Source: an uncultured Eubacteriales bacterium (GTDB taxonomy: Bacteria; Bacillota; Clostridia; Christensenellales; Aristaeellaceae). From it: 25,803 bases of DNA. Numbering within the stretch: position 1 is the first letter of the stretch; each line of letters starts with the position of its first letter. A program made the translations under genes and the position numbers. Below the pieces are notes generated by a model. That model had not been told where the DNA came from, did not search any database, and was given only the letters and a program-made list of their open reading frames with translations. The stretch lies in contig UQEF01000037.1 of assembly GCA_900540045.1 (NCBI GenBank), positions 1-25,803 of the forward strand, in the 5' to 3' direction. This document shows positions 16,021 to 24,558 of the stretch, one piece after another.

Positions 16021-17061
16021 TTATGCCTCTTTATCCCATACCTGGCGGAAGACCCGCAGCATGTTGCCGCCCAGCACTTTGGCCACCTCTTCCTCGGTGA
16101 AATGCCGCGCCAGCATGTGCGTGGCCAGGTTGTCCCATTCGTCAAAGTAGTTAAATCCGTTGACATGCTTGCAGTTTCCGCTGAATTTGCCAAACCAGTG
16201 GGGCACCGTGCGTTCAAACTCCACCCGGCCCATGCGGTAATCCAGCGTAGGCCGCTTCCAGCGGTCGGTGCCGATGCCGATGTGGTCCACGCCCACCAGT
16301 TCCGCGGCATAGACCATGTGGTCAATAAAGCGGTCCACCGTGGGCCACTGGCTCTGGTCCTCATTGCACATCACGCTGTGCGGGCACAGGCCAATCACGC
16401 CGCCCTTGGCCGCCATGGCTTTGATCTGCTCGTCGGAGGCATTGCGAACATGCTTTGCTACGCCCTTGCAGGAAGAGTGGGAGAAGATGACCGGGTCTTT
16501 CGAGGTTTCGATGGCCTCCATAGAGGTGCGGTATCCCACATGGCTCAGGTCGATCAGCATGCCCACGCGGTTCATTTCAAAAATGCACTGCTGACCAAAG
16601 CGGCTCAGGCCGGTATCCACAGGCTCAAATACGCCGGACCCGATATAGCACTGTTGATTGTAGGTGAGCTGCACGATTTTCAAACCCAGCTTGTTCAGCA
16701 GGGAAATGTTGCGCAAATCCCGCTCAAACACCATGGCGCCCTGCGTGCTCATAATCACGGCCAGCTTGCCTTCCCGCTTGGCGCGTTCGATGTCCCTGGC
16801 GCTTGTGGCAATGATGACACGGTCGGGGCAGGTTTCCTCCAACAGGTAATATTTATGGATTTCGTGGCAGCACTCCACAAAGGAGGCCGGGTAATTATCG
16901 TCGGTAATGGTGGTGCTGATTGCGGTTACGCCCCCCTGAAGCAGCAGGGTTACAATATCCGTGTTTTCGTTGCACTCAAAAGGCGGGTCGGAGAAAAGTC
17001 CGTGAAACAATGAATCAATCAGAATGCCGTTTTTGACCACGGGTTGGGTAATGGGTTTCAT
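16021..17061 (-). CDS. M19-like membrane dipeptidase family protein, non-canonical metal site (copy 1)
   Basis: The 346-residue protein aligns along its length with the renal dipeptidase (M19) fold: DLSHVG (His ligand), SHSSCKGVAKHVRN (second His ligand) and GIGTDRW (replacing GSDFDG, Asp kept), then NMLRVFRQVW at the end. The usual N-terminal DGHND is DSLFHG, so the His-x-Asp ligand pair is lost. The bridging Glu of the GIEGG motif is Gln in STQGA. There is no signal peptide. It is clearly paralogous to the plus-strand gene at 17883, sharing the same substitutions, which points to a subfamily rather than random damage. It is followed by the hydroxyacid dehydrogenase in the same operon. Hydrolysis or another reaction on a small peptide-like substrate is inferred; true dipeptidase activity is uncertain. 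Confidence 0.85.
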   Translation of the reverse strand: MKPITQPVVKNGILIDSLFHGLFSDPPFECNENTDIVTLLLQGGVTAISTTITDDNYPASFVECCHEIHKYYLLEETCPDRVIIATSARDIERAKREGKLAVIMSTQGAMVFERDLRNISLLNKLGLKIVQLTYNQQCYIGSGVFEPVDTGLSRFGQQCIFEMNRVGMLIDLSHVGYRTSMEAIETSKDPVIFSHSSCKGVAKHVRNASDEQIKAMAAKGGVIGLCPHSVMCNEDQSQWPTVDRFIDHMVYAAELVGVDHIGIGTDRWKRPTLDYRMGRVEFERTVPHWFGKFSGNCKHVNGFNYFDEWDNLATHMLARHFTEEEVAKVLGGNMLRVFRQVWDKEA

Positions 17062-17115
17062 GGATCATCAACCATCCTTCATTTTTTTTATGAAACCAGG
17101 AGATACGCCTGTAAA

Positions 17116-17679
17116 TTACAGAATCGGGTCTTCCGGGTCCCAAAGCGTATAGAGAGCCGTCTTCGCCCAGCGGCGTTCAAAAAGACAGCTCATTGCGGCC
17201 GCCAATGCGGCTCCCAGCAGAAAGGCCAGTTCCTTTGGCCATAAAAGCGGACGGTTTGCCGCAAAGAAAACACCCTCTGCCAGGAAAACCAGTGCCCAAA
17301 GCCATGTCAAGGCCTTCAGGCTTTCCCGGATTCTGCCTACGGACTGGCGATACTCCTTCACCGTAAGATCACCCGGTTTGACAAACAGAAGGCCGATCCA
17401 GCCGCGTGTCATAAACAGCAGGGCCACTGCCAGCGCCAGGTAAGGAAAGACCACGTATTTTGCCCAGAAGCCGGCGTTGTTGATAAAGCTCAGTCCCACA
17501 AACAGGCCCCATGATACCGCGGCAAAGCCGCCGGCCTCCCAACGGCACCTTGGAAGCGCGCAGTTGTCTGGTTCCGGGCGGTAACGTTTGCGGGATTCCG
17601 CCTGTTCCTTCTTTTGCTTCTGGCGTTCCTGTTCCTCCAAATCCGCCATTCGCTCCCGCATACGATCCAGCATGCCCAT
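17116..17679 (-). CDS. Small four-helix membrane protein of unknown function
   Basis: The 187-residue protein starts with a charged, probably coiled-coil segment (MRERMADLEEQERQKQKKEQ) and a short basic/Pro stretch. Four hydrophobic spans follow: about residues 50-67, 72-90, 125-142 and 150-165. ATG 17679 follows a perfect AAGGAGGG site. It lies 54 bp upstream of the M19-like gene on the same strand and may head that operon. I do not recognise a named family. The cytoplasmic coiled coil suggests a scaffold or membrane-tethering role, but this is speculative. Confidence 0.75.
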   Translation of the reverse strand: MGMLDRMRERMADLEEQERQKQKKEQAESRKRYRPEPDNCALPRCRWEAGGFAAVSWGLFVGLSFINNAGFWAKYVVFPYLALAVALLFMTRGWIGLLFVKPGDLTVKEYRQSVGRIRESLKALTWLWALVFLAEGVFFAANRPLLWPKELAFLLGAALAAAMSCLFERRWAKTALYTLWDPEDPIL

Positions 17680-17779
17680 GGCGCATCCCTCCTTGGAGAA
17701 TGCATCGTTCGTCCTTAGATATAATACAACAATTTATGCAATCTACCTTCTCGCCGCCGTCAAAAAACAACGAAAAAAC

Positions 17780-17808
17780 TTGAAAACATGCTATATGTGT
17801 ATTACAAT
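17780..17808 (+). promoter_or_regulatory. Promoter of the M19-TPR-RidA-ABC operon
   Basis: TTGAAA (17780-17785), a 17-bp spacer and TACAAT (17803-17808) predict a start near 17815 and a leader of about 68 nt before ATG 17883. It is the only strong promoter I find for the plus-strand operon running to the window end. Confidence 0.75.
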
Positions 17809-17882
17809 CTGCACATACCATACGTAATACGCTTGTGTATGCAATCTTGTGCGTGTGGCATTTTATCATTCTGGAGGTTTCT

Positions 17883-18911
17883 ATGACGGCCAAGGAGCTT
17901 TTGTCCACAACCCTGGTGGTAGACGGTCTCTTTCATGCCCTGATGAAAGATCCTCCTCCCGAATGCGGCGAAGGTCGCGACATCGTGGATATGGTTCTGG
18001 CGGGCGGTGTCAACTGTATGGCACACTCCATCGTGGCCGACGGCTTTCCCACCTCCTTTGCCGAACTGATGAACCAGATTTATGATTTTACCCTTTTGCA
18101 GGATGTGATCCCTCACAAATTCAAAATTGCAGAATCCGTTGCGGATATTCTTGCCGCCCAGTCCGAGGGCAAGCTGGCTTTTGTCATGAGCACCCAGGGC
18201 TCCGACTGTCTGGATGGCGACCTGCGCAAGATCAGCCTGGCCTATAAGCTGGGCCTGCGGGTATTGCAGATCACCTACAATACGGAATGCTCCGTGGGCA
18301 GCGGTTCTTATGTAAAAAACGATAAGGGACTGACCCGCTTTGGCGAGCAGGCGATTATTGAGATGAACCGCGTTGGCATGGTCATCGACCTGAGCCATGT
18401 GGGGCACACAACGGCCTGGGAGGCCATGGAGCTTTCGCAGGACCCGGTGATCTACTCCCACGCGGGCGTTGCCGCGCTGTGCACGCACAAGCGCAACATT
18501 CCCGACAAGCACATCCGGCGCCTGGCGGAGGGCGGAGGCGTCATCGGCCTGTGCCCGCACGCGGTTATGAACCAGCGTGAGCCCGGCCGCCGCCCCACGG
18601 TGGATGATTACATCGACGCCTTCCTGTACGTGGCGGATCTGACCGGCTCCATGGACCACGCCGGTGTGGGAACCGACCGCTGGAGCCGCAATACCCTGGC
18701 CAACGATTTCAAGCGCGTGGGCTTTGAGCGCACCACCCGCGGCTTCTTCGGTGAATATGACGGCAACCATAAGCATGTGGCCGGCTTCAATTATTATGAT
18801 GAGTGGGAAAACCTGGTTGACCGTATGCTGGCCCGCGGCATTGCGCCGGATGACGTTTCAAAGCTGCTGGGCGGCAACTTCCTTCGGGTATTTGGCCAGG
18901 TATGGAAGTAA
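17883..18911 (+). CDS. M19-like membrane dipeptidase family protein, non-canonical metal site (copy 2)
   Basis: The 342-residue paralogue of the gene at 16021 has VVDGLFHALMKDPP at the N-terminus where DGHND is expected, and STQGS in place of the Glu-bearing motif. It keeps DLSHVG, YSHAGVAALCTHKRN and GVGTDRW. The C-terminus LLGGNFLRVFGQVW is typical of M19. I chose ATG 17883 because of the CTGGAGG site just upstream; an in-frame ATG at 17835 adds residues without family similarity. First gene of the operon, 57 bp before the first TPR gene. By family it would cleave a dipeptide or a beta-lactam-like amide; with the altered metal ligands the chemistry may differ. It is cytoplasmic, as there is no signal peptide, so it would act on imported substrate. 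Confidence 0.86.
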   Translation: MTAKELLSTTLVVDGLFHALMKDPPPECGEGRDIVDMVLAGGVNCMAHSIVADGFPTSFAELMNQIYDFTLLQDVIPHKFKIAESVADILAAQSEGKLAFVMSTQGSDCLDGDLRKISLAYKLGLRVLQITYNTECSVGSGSYVKNDKGLTRFGEQAIIEMNRVGMVIDLSHVGHTTAWEAMELSQDPVIYSHAGVAALCTHKRNIPDKHIRRLAEGGGVIGLCPHAVMNQREPGRRPTVDDYIDAFLYVADLTGSMDHAGVGTDRWSRNTLANDFKRVGFERTTRGFFGEYDGNHKHVAGFNYYDEWENLVDRMLARGIAPDDVSKLLGGNFLRVFGQVWK

Positions 18912-18968
18912 CGCTTTCTGACAGTTCCATCATACACCGCGCAAGTAGCAAAAGGAGGAATTCGTATC

Positions 18969-19766
18969 ATGGCTCAATCCAAGAACGATTTCATGCGTTA
19001 CAAGCTGATGATGCGGCCCGACGTGGCGCAGACCCGGCAAAAGCTGGAGAAGGCGCCCGACGATCCGGATCTCTGGTACGAACTGGGCATGGCGTTGTCC
19101 AACGCGGGCGATAACGAAGCGGCCGTGGATGCCTTCTCGAAGGGAATCTCTCTGGCGCCGTTCGACCCCTACCTGTATTTTGCCCGTGGACGCAAGCAAA
19201 ATGCCGCCGGCCGCTTCTGGCCCGCCATCTCCGACCTGACGCTGGCCACAAGGCTCGACAACACCCTCTGGACCTTCTATTACTACCGCGCGACCGCCTA
19301 CAGCCTGGAAGGCTACTATGAGGAGGCCTGCGAGGACTTCAAAACCTGTATCCGCATTGCCGAGGACTGGGAATGCTGCCCCATGGTGCACTGGCTGTTT
19401 ACCACCTACGTGCTGGAGCTGAACGACCGCAAGCGTGCCGAAGAATCGCTGAAGCTCATTCCCACGGATATCGTGCCTCCGCAGATGGATTACGGCTACC
19501 ACCGCTGCTTCCTGCTGTATAACGGCCTGATTGCCCCCGATGATTTTGTCAACATCCCCGATATGCAGGAAAAGTGCCTCAAGCAGCCCAATCGCATCAA
19601 TCTGGAGCTGAACACCATGTACTACGGGCTGTTTGCCTACAGCATGTACATCGGGGACGAGGCGAGGGCCGACAACGCGCTGCGCGAGCTTTTGAAAGTT
19701 GCCGTACCCCAGGCATTCGGTTATAAGAAGGGCATTGTGTTTGCCAAAAAGCGCGGGTTGATCTGA
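18969..19766 (+). CDS. TPR-repeat protein, paralogue A
   Basis: The 265-residue soluble protein starts after AAAGGAGGAATT. About three tetratricopeptide repeats fill residues 32-133: DLWYELGMALSNAGDNEAAVDAF, YLYFARGRKQNAAGRFWPAISDL and WTFYYYRATAYSLEGYYEEA. The C-terminal half (VPPQMDYGYHR..LLYNGLI; NMYYGLFAYSMY-like) is shared with the two paralogues, as is the ending KKRGLI. TPRs usually mediate protein-protein contact. No enzymatic motif is visible. It sits between the M19-like enzyme and the importer, which suggests a scaffold or sensor for this pathway. It diverges most from the other two: for example YFARGRKQNAAG replaces FGRGR-YIG. Confidence 0.85.
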   Translation: MAQSKNDFMRYKLMMRPDVAQTRQKLEKAPDDPDLWYELGMALSNAGDNEAAVDAFSKGISLAPFDPYLYFARGRKQNAAGRFWPAISDLTLATRLDNTLWTFYYYRATAYSLEGYYEEACEDFKTCIRIAEDWECCPMVHWLFTTYVLELNDRKRAEESLKLIPTDIVPPQMDYGYHRCFLLYNGLIAPDDFVNIPDMQEKCLKQPNRINLELNTMYYGLFAYSMYIGDEARADNALRELLKVAVPQAFGYKKGIVFAKKRGLI

Positions 19767-19801
19767 CAAGGGTTACAGATATAGAAGGAGGTTGGTTTAC
19801 A

Positions 19802-20593
19802 ATGTCTTTGGCCAAGAATGAAGCGATGCGCGCCAGGCTGCTGGCCTATCCCCCGCTGGAGGAAGCCAAGGCGGCTCTGGACGAGCAGCATACCAGCGAT
19901 AACTGGTACAACTACGGTATGGCCCTGGTCTCTGCCGGCAAGTCGGAGGAAGCCATCGACGCCTATTCCCAGGGGCTGGTGGAGAACCCCTTCGCCCCGA
20001 TTCTCTATTTTGGCCGGGGCCGCCGCTACATCGGCCCCAAGAAGTACGACCGGGCAATCGCTGATTTTACCATGGCCATTCGCCTGGACCCTGAGGTATA
20101 CTCGTACTGGTACTACCGCGCGGTATCCAACAACCTCAGCGGCCGTTACGAAGCCGCCATCTATGATTTCCGCCGCGCCATGGAACAGACGCAGCCCTTT
20201 GAACGCTATGGCCTGATTGACTGGCTCTTCACCTGCTATGTGGAAATGGGCGATATGGAGCACGCCAAAGCCGTTCTGGATGAAATTGACGACGACCTGC
20301 CCGCTCCGCAGATGCACTACGGCTACAAGCGCCGCGTGCGCCTGTATAAGGGCCTGATCGCTCCCGAAGCGTTTATCGACGAGGACGATATCCGCAAGCA
20401 CATGGTCGATCAGGACAATCGGATGCAGCTGGAAATCACCACGCTTCTCTTTGGCCTCTACATCTACTACATGTATCATGGCGAGGAGCAAAAGGCCAAT
20501 CAAACGCTGTTGGAAATTCTCAAAGATCCCTACAAGGGCGCCTTTGGCGCAATCAAGGCGGAGGATGCTGCCCGCGCAAAAGGATTGATTTAA
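19802..20593 (+). CDS. TPR-repeat protein, paralogue B
   Basis: The 263-residue protein starts after AAGGAGGTTGG. It has the same plan as its neighbours: WYNYGMALVSAGKSEEAIDAY, ILYFGRGRRYIGPKKYDRAIADF and YWYYRAVSNNLSGRYEAAIYDF as TPRs, then PQMHYGYKRRVRLYKGLIAPE-type and LLFGLYIYYMY-type segments. It ends with ARAKGLI. The strongly conserved FGRGR-YIG--KY--AIAD core suggests a common ligand or partner. Gap of 35 bp from the first TPR gene; same operon. No secretion signal. Confidence 0.86.
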   Translation: MSLAKNEAMRARLLAYPPLEEAKAALDEQHTSDNWYNYGMALVSAGKSEEAIDAYSQGLVENPFAPILYFGRGRRYIGPKKYDRAIADFTMAIRLDPEVYSYWYYRAVSNNLSGRYEAAIYDFRRAMEQTQPFERYGLIDWLFTCYVEMGDMEHAKAVLDEIDDDLPAPQMHYGYKRRVRLYKGLIAPEAFIDEDDIRKHMVDQDNRMQLEITTLLFGLYIYYMYHGEEQKANQTLLEILKDPYKGAFGAIKAEDAARAKGLI

Positions 20594-20663
20594 AAAGGCG
20601 GCGCGCCCGGGCCGTCCACTCGTGTCAGGGTGCGCTCCATCACGCAGAAAGGCGGATTGCTTC

Positions 20664-21014
20664 ATGATTCAACGCATTGATCCAGGTCAGACCATGTCCC
20701 GCGCCACCGTCCACAACGGCGTGATTTACTTCGGGGGCCATGTGGCGGCAGGCCGTCAGCCCACCATGACCGAACAGGCCCGCGCGGTGCTGGCCCGTTA
20801 TGACGAGCTGCTCGCGCAAAACGGAAGCGACAAGGACCACATCATCTTCGCTTCCATCTATGTAACGGACATGGCGCTCAAAAGCGAGTTCAACGACGTG
20901 TGGAACCAATGGCTCAACCCCGGCTGCGCGCCGGCACGGGTGTGCGTGGAGGTCGGTCTTGGTGAAGGCTACCTGGTTGAGGTAACCCTGATTGCCGAGC
21001 AAATTGCAAAATGA
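20664..21014 (+). CDS. ridA: RidA family enamine/imine deaminase
   Basis: The 116-residue protein is typical in length for RidA/YjgF/UK114. RidA proteins hydrolyse reactive enamine/imine intermediates such as 2-aminoacrylate, released by PLP-dependent dehydratases, to keto acids and ammonia. The signature is present: YFGGHVAAG, the ASIYVTDM strand, PARVCVEVGLGEGYLVEVTLIAE with the key Arg (PAR) and Glu (VEVT). I chose ATG 20664 because AGAAAGGCGG precedes it; the upstream ATG at 20622 adds a non-homologous stretch. It lies between two TPR paralogues in the operon, implying that breakdown of the imported compound yields an imine. Members of other RidA subgroups lack deaminase activity, but the conserved Arg fits an active one. 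Confidence 0.9.
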   Translation: MIQRIDPGQTMSRATVHNGVIYFGGHVAAGRQPTMTEQARAVLARYDELLAQNGSDKDHIIFASIYVTDMALKSEFNDVWNQWLNPGCAPARVCVEVGLGEGYLVEVTLIAEQIAK

Positions 21015-21036
21015 GCCTGAGAAAGGGACAAACGCC

Positions 21037-21834
21037 ATGAAAGACCGCAGAAAAGAAATGATCCGTAAGATGCTCATGACCCCTGATCTGGAAAAGTCCC
21101 GCGAGGCGCTGGCCCAGGACCCCGAAAATCCCGAACTGTTGTATCAGCTGGGAATGGCCGTGGGCGTAGCTCAGGGCGCGGAGGCCAGTATCGACACGTT
21201 TTCCCGGGGGCTGGCCTTCCATCCTTTCAATGCTCCCCTGCACTTCGGCCGGGGGCGCAAGTACATCGGCCTGCGCAAGTACTGGCTCGCCATTGCCGAT
21301 GCTACGCTGGCCATTCGCCTGGAGCCGGACATCTGGACCTACTGGTACTACCGTGCCGTGCCGCGCAACCTTGCCGGGGATGCCCGGGGCGCCCTGGAAG
21401 ATTTCATGCAGTGCTACCGCATGACGCCCGAAAACGAGCATTATCCGCTGGTGGACTGGATGTTCCTCTGCTGCCTGGATATGGGCGATATGGACAGGGC
21501 CGCCGAGACGCTCAAGCTGATAGATACCTCGGTGGAGCCGCATCACTGCATGGATTACGCCTACCGCCGCCGCATCCGGCTCTATAAGGGCGAGATCAAG
21601 CCTGAAGAGATGATTGACGACGAGGACATCCTCAAAAATGCGTACGTCGCTCAGCCCGGACGGGTACAGCTGGAGCACGAAACGCTCACCTTCGGCTTGT
21701 TCGCCTATTACACCTACATCGGGGATACGCAAAAGGCCAACGAGACCTTGAAGACCATTGCCTCCTTCAAGCCGTCCGCCGCCTTTGGGTATCTCAAGGG
21801 AACCGATATCGCCCGCAAACGCGGTCTGATATAA
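21037..21834 (+). CDS. TPR-repeat protein, paralogue C
   Basis: The 265-residue protein is closest to paralogue B in the core: LHFGRGRKYIGLRKYWLAIAD, IWTYWYYRAVPRNLAGDARGALEDF, then MDYAYRRRIRLYKGEIKPEE and TFGLFAYYTYIGDTQKANETL. It ends ARKRGLI. Start ATG 21037 is 22 bp after the ridA stop and follows GAGAAAGGGA; an upstream in-frame ATG at 20992 would overlap ridA and has no homology support. Three tandem copies of one family in a single transport operon, with one displaced by ridA, suggests duplication before insertion or rearrangement. Role as for the other copies: protein contact inferred, function unknown. Confidence 0.86.
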   Translation: MKDRRKEMIRKMLMTPDLEKSREALAQDPENPELLYQLGMAVGVAQGAEASIDTFSRGLAFHPFNAPLHFGRGRKYIGLRKYWLAIADATLAIRLEPDIWTYWYYRAVPRNLAGDARGALEDFMQCYRMTPENEHYPLVDWMFLCCLDMGDMDRAAETLKLIDTSVEPHHCMDYAYRRRIRLYKGEIKPEEMIDDEDILKNAYVAQPGRVQLEHETLTFGLFAYYTYIGDTQKANETLKTIASFKPSAAFGYLKGTDIARKRGLI

Positions 21835-21857
21835 AATAAATCAAGGAGGATGCCATT

Positions 21858-23450
21858 ATGAAAACCCGCTTTGTCCGCATATTGGCCCTGTGCCTAACCA
21901 TGGCGCTGATTCTTGGTTGCCTTCCCGCCGCCCTGGCTGAGGATGTGCAGTACAAGGACACGGTTATCTTGGCCACTGCGACCGAACAGAACTTCATGGA
22001 CGGCCAGATGAACAACACCAATGATAAAGTGCTCCGTACCGTATACTCCAGCCTGGTAAAGCGCAACACCGACAACGAGATCGTCGGCGACCTGGCCGAG
22101 AGCTGGGAAGTTTCCGAGGACGGCCTGACCTGGACCTTCCATCTTCGCAAGGGAGTAAAGTTCCACAACGGCAAGGAATTCACGGCCAAGGACGTAAAGG
22201 CATCCTATGACCGCCTCCTTGACGAGGAGAACCCGGTGCGCTACACCTCCACCATGAGCTTCATCACCACGGTGACCGTTGTGGACGACTACACCGTTGA
22301 AATGTGCACCGAGAATCCCGCTCCCGCCATGCTGGCCAACCTGTGCCACCGCGCCAACCTGATTCTGGACGCCGACTACATTGAAAAGTACGGCAAGGAT
22401 CTGGGCCTGACCGCGGAAAGCTGCAACGGCACCGGCCCCTATGTGCTCAAGGAGTGGAACATGGGCGAGCGCATGGTGTTCGAGTCCTTCCCCGACTACT
22501 TCGAGGGCGAAGCTCCCACCAAGAACTTCATCATTGAAATCATGCCCGAAGCCGCTTCCCGCGCCATCGCTCTGGAAATGGGCGAGGTTGACATCGCCGA
22601 CGGCTGCTCCACCATCGACGTGCAGCGTTTCATGGCCGATGACGAAACCGGCAACGCCGACGGCATCTGCGTAAACTTCTACCCCTACCAGGGCCTGCAC
22701 GGCTTCCAGTTCAACTGCGCGCACCCCATCATCAAGGACACCCGCATCCGTCAGGCCATCAGCTACGGCATTGACCGTCAGGCGATCATTGATGCGCTCT
22801 ACGCGCCCATGGGCGAGTATTGCGCCACCGCTCCCCTGAGCGAAGTGGTGTGGGGCTACTACGACTTCGGCGTCATCCCCTATGAGCCCGAAAAGTCCAA
22901 GGAGCTCCTGGCCGAGGCGGGCTATCCCGACGGCTTCACCTTCTCCTGCCAGGTGTACGAGGGCTACAGCCAGGCGCTGGCTTCCGCCGAGATGATCGCG
23001 CAGCAGCTGTCCCTGCTGGGCATCACCATGACCATCGAAGTGGTCGACAACGCCGCCTTCAAGGCCGCTCGCGCCAACCGCACCTATCCCGGTGAGGACT
23101 TCCCGTGGGGCATGTTCATCATGGGCTACGGCCCCGGCTCGCTGGACGCCGACGAGGGCCTGCGCCGCATCTGGGAAACCTCCTATAACGGCGATAACGA
23201 CAACAACTACGGCTGGTATTCCAACGCCAAGGTGGACGAGCTGCTCAACGCCGCCGCCATCGAGATGGACGAGGATAAGCGTAAAGAGCTCTACAAGGAA
23301 GCCATGCAGATCATCTACATCGACGATCCCGCCGCTGTGTTCACCAACCAGCGCCGCCTCATCTATTGCATGAGCGACAAGGTGGAAGGCTTCCAGGTGG
23401 ATATGCGCAACGCCATCAACTATACCACGCTGCGCTGCCGCGCCGACTGA
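21858..23450 (+). CDS. Peptide-type ABC transporter substrate-binding protein (SBP family 5)
   Basis: The 530-residue protein is the extracellular receptor of a Dpp/Opp-type importer. It has a signal sequence (RFVRILALCLTMALILGC), in which ILGC could be a lipobox (Cys21), although ALAED offers a type-I cleavage site instead. Family-5 features follow: ESWEVSEDGLTWTFHLRKGVKFHNG, FTAKDVKASYDRLLD, GTGPYVLKEW, TRIRQAISYGIDRQAI and PEKSKELLAEAGYPDGF (separate motifs). Such proteins bind di- or oligopeptides, nickel, heme, glycans or opines, so the ligand cannot be assigned from sequence. It starts 23 bp after the third TPR gene with AAGGAGGATG, and a hairpin behind it separates it from the permeases. 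Confidence 0.92.
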   Translation: MKTRFVRILALCLTMALILGCLPAALAEDVQYKDTVILATATEQNFMDGQMNNTNDKVLRTVYSSLVKRNTDNEIVGDLAESWEVSEDGLTWTFHLRKGVKFHNGKEFTAKDVKASYDRLLDEENPVRYTSTMSFITTVTVVDDYTVEMCTENPAPAMLANLCHRANLILDADYIEKYGKDLGLTAESCNGTGPYVLKEWNMGERMVFESFPDYFEGEAPTKNFIIEIMPEAASRAIALEMGEVDIADGCSTIDVQRFMADDETGNADGICVNFYPYQGLHGFQFNCAHPIIKDTRIRQAISYGIDRQAIIDALYAPMGEYCATAPLSEVVWGYYDFGVIPYEPEKSKELLAEAGYPDGFTFSCQVYEGYSQALASAEMIAQQLSLLGITMTIEVVDNAAFKAARANRTYPGEDFPWGMFIMGYGPGSLDADEGLRRIWETSYNGDNDNNYGWYSNAKVDELLNAAAIEMDEDKRKELYKEAMQIIYIDDPAAVFTNQRRLIYCMSDKVEGFQVDMRNAINYTTLRCRAD

Positions 23451-23502
23451 CGCATATGGCAGGCTGAAACAGGCTTTTCAGCCGGTTCTGCCGCTTTTGT
23501 CC

Positions 23503-23540
23503 AAGGCGCGCCTCTCCCCCAACCGGGAAAGGCGCGCCTT
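23503..23540 (+). terminator. Intercistronic hairpin between binding protein and permease genes
   Basis: AAGGCGCGCCT and AGGCGCGCCTT form an 11-bp perfect stem in the 160-bp gap. It lacks a U-tract, so partial termination or mRNA stabilisation is more likely than a full stop. This would favour excess binding protein over permease, as seen in many ABC operons. Confidence 0.55.
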
Positions 23541-23610
23541 CGGGCAAAAGAGGGAACCTTCGGACGAAATGGCGGCCTGTCCCGATCATCCCTGATTTGG
23601 AGGAGATACA

Positions 23611-24543
23611 ATGCTCAAATATACTTTGAGAAGATTGCTTCAGCTGATCCCAACCCTATTGGTTGTCTCCTTTATTGTGTTCGCCATGGTCCGTCTGATT
23701 CCCGGCGACCCCATTACCCTTCTGTATGGCATCAGCGAAGGAGCCGGTACGGACAGCGAATATCTGGACTATATGCGGGAGCAGTATGGCCTGAATGATC
23801 CGCTGCCCGTGCAGTATTTCAATTATCTGGTCGATATTCTTCACGGTGATTTTGGCACCAGCCTGTATACGCACAAACCCATCATCGAGGAAATTTCCAA
23901 CCGCTATGAAAACACGCTGATCCTGGCGGTAGGCGGCACATTGGTGGGTTCCCTTCTGGGCGTGGTGCTGGGAATCATCGCTGCGGTAAAACACAACAAG
24001 CTGGGCGACAACATCGTGATGGTGCTTTCGATGATCTTCGTTTCCACGCCCTCTTTCTTCCTGGCCATGATTCTGATGCTGGTGTTCGCCCTGCAGCTGC
24101 GATGGCTGCCCGTCATGGGCATGAAGGGACCCGCCTATGCCGTGCTGCCCATCTTAACGCTGGGCCTGCACGCCGTGGGCCTGATTGCCCGCACCACGCG
24201 CTCATCCATGCTGGATACCATCAACCAGGATTATATCCGCACTTCCAAGGCCCGCGGCGTATCGCGGTTTAAAATTATCATGTCGCACACGCTGAAAAAT
24301 GCGTTGATTCCGATTCTCACCGCTATCGGCCTGCGCTTTGGCGGCCTGCTGGCAGGCGCCGCGCTGGTGGAAACGGTGTTCTCCATCCCCGGATTGGGGC
24401 GTTTCATGGTGGATGGCATCAGCAACCGTGATTATCCGGTCATCCAAAGCACGGTGCTGCTGTTTGCAACCACGTTTGTCGTTGTCAATACGTTGGTGGA
24501 TCTGCTCTACGGATTTGTGGATCCCCGTGTGAAATATAACTGA
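23611..24543 (+). CDS. dppB: Peptide-type ABC transporter permease, DppB-like
   Basis: The 310-residue inner-membrane protein has the DppB/OppB N-terminus (LRRLLQLIPTLLVVSFIVFAMVRLIPGDP in outline), a periplasmic segment with YGLNDPLPVQY, and about six membrane helices. The cytoplasmic EAA loop lies near residues 208-235 (DYIRTSKARGVSRFKIIMSHTLKNALIP in outline), the contact for the ATPases. The ATG follows TTTGGAGGAG. It precedes the DppC-like gene by 15 bp. It forms the pore with DppC for whatever ligand the adjacent binding protein captures. Confidence 0.93.
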   Translation: MLKYTLRRLLQLIPTLLVVSFIVFAMVRLIPGDPITLLYGISEGAGTDSEYLDYMREQYGLNDPLPVQYFNYLVDILHGDFGTSLYTHKPIIEEISNRYENTLILAVGGTLVGSLLGVVLGIIAAVKHNKLGDNIVMVLSMIFVSTPSFFLAMILMLVFALQLRWLPVMGMKGPAYAVLPILTLGLHAVGLIARTTRSSMLDTINQDYIRTSKARGVSRFKIIMSHTLKNALIPILTAIGLRFGGLLAGAALVETVFSIPGLGRFMVDGISNRDYPVIQSTVLLFATTFVVVNTLVDLLYGFVDPRVKYN

Positions 24544-24558
24544 TCGGAGGTCTGCCGC

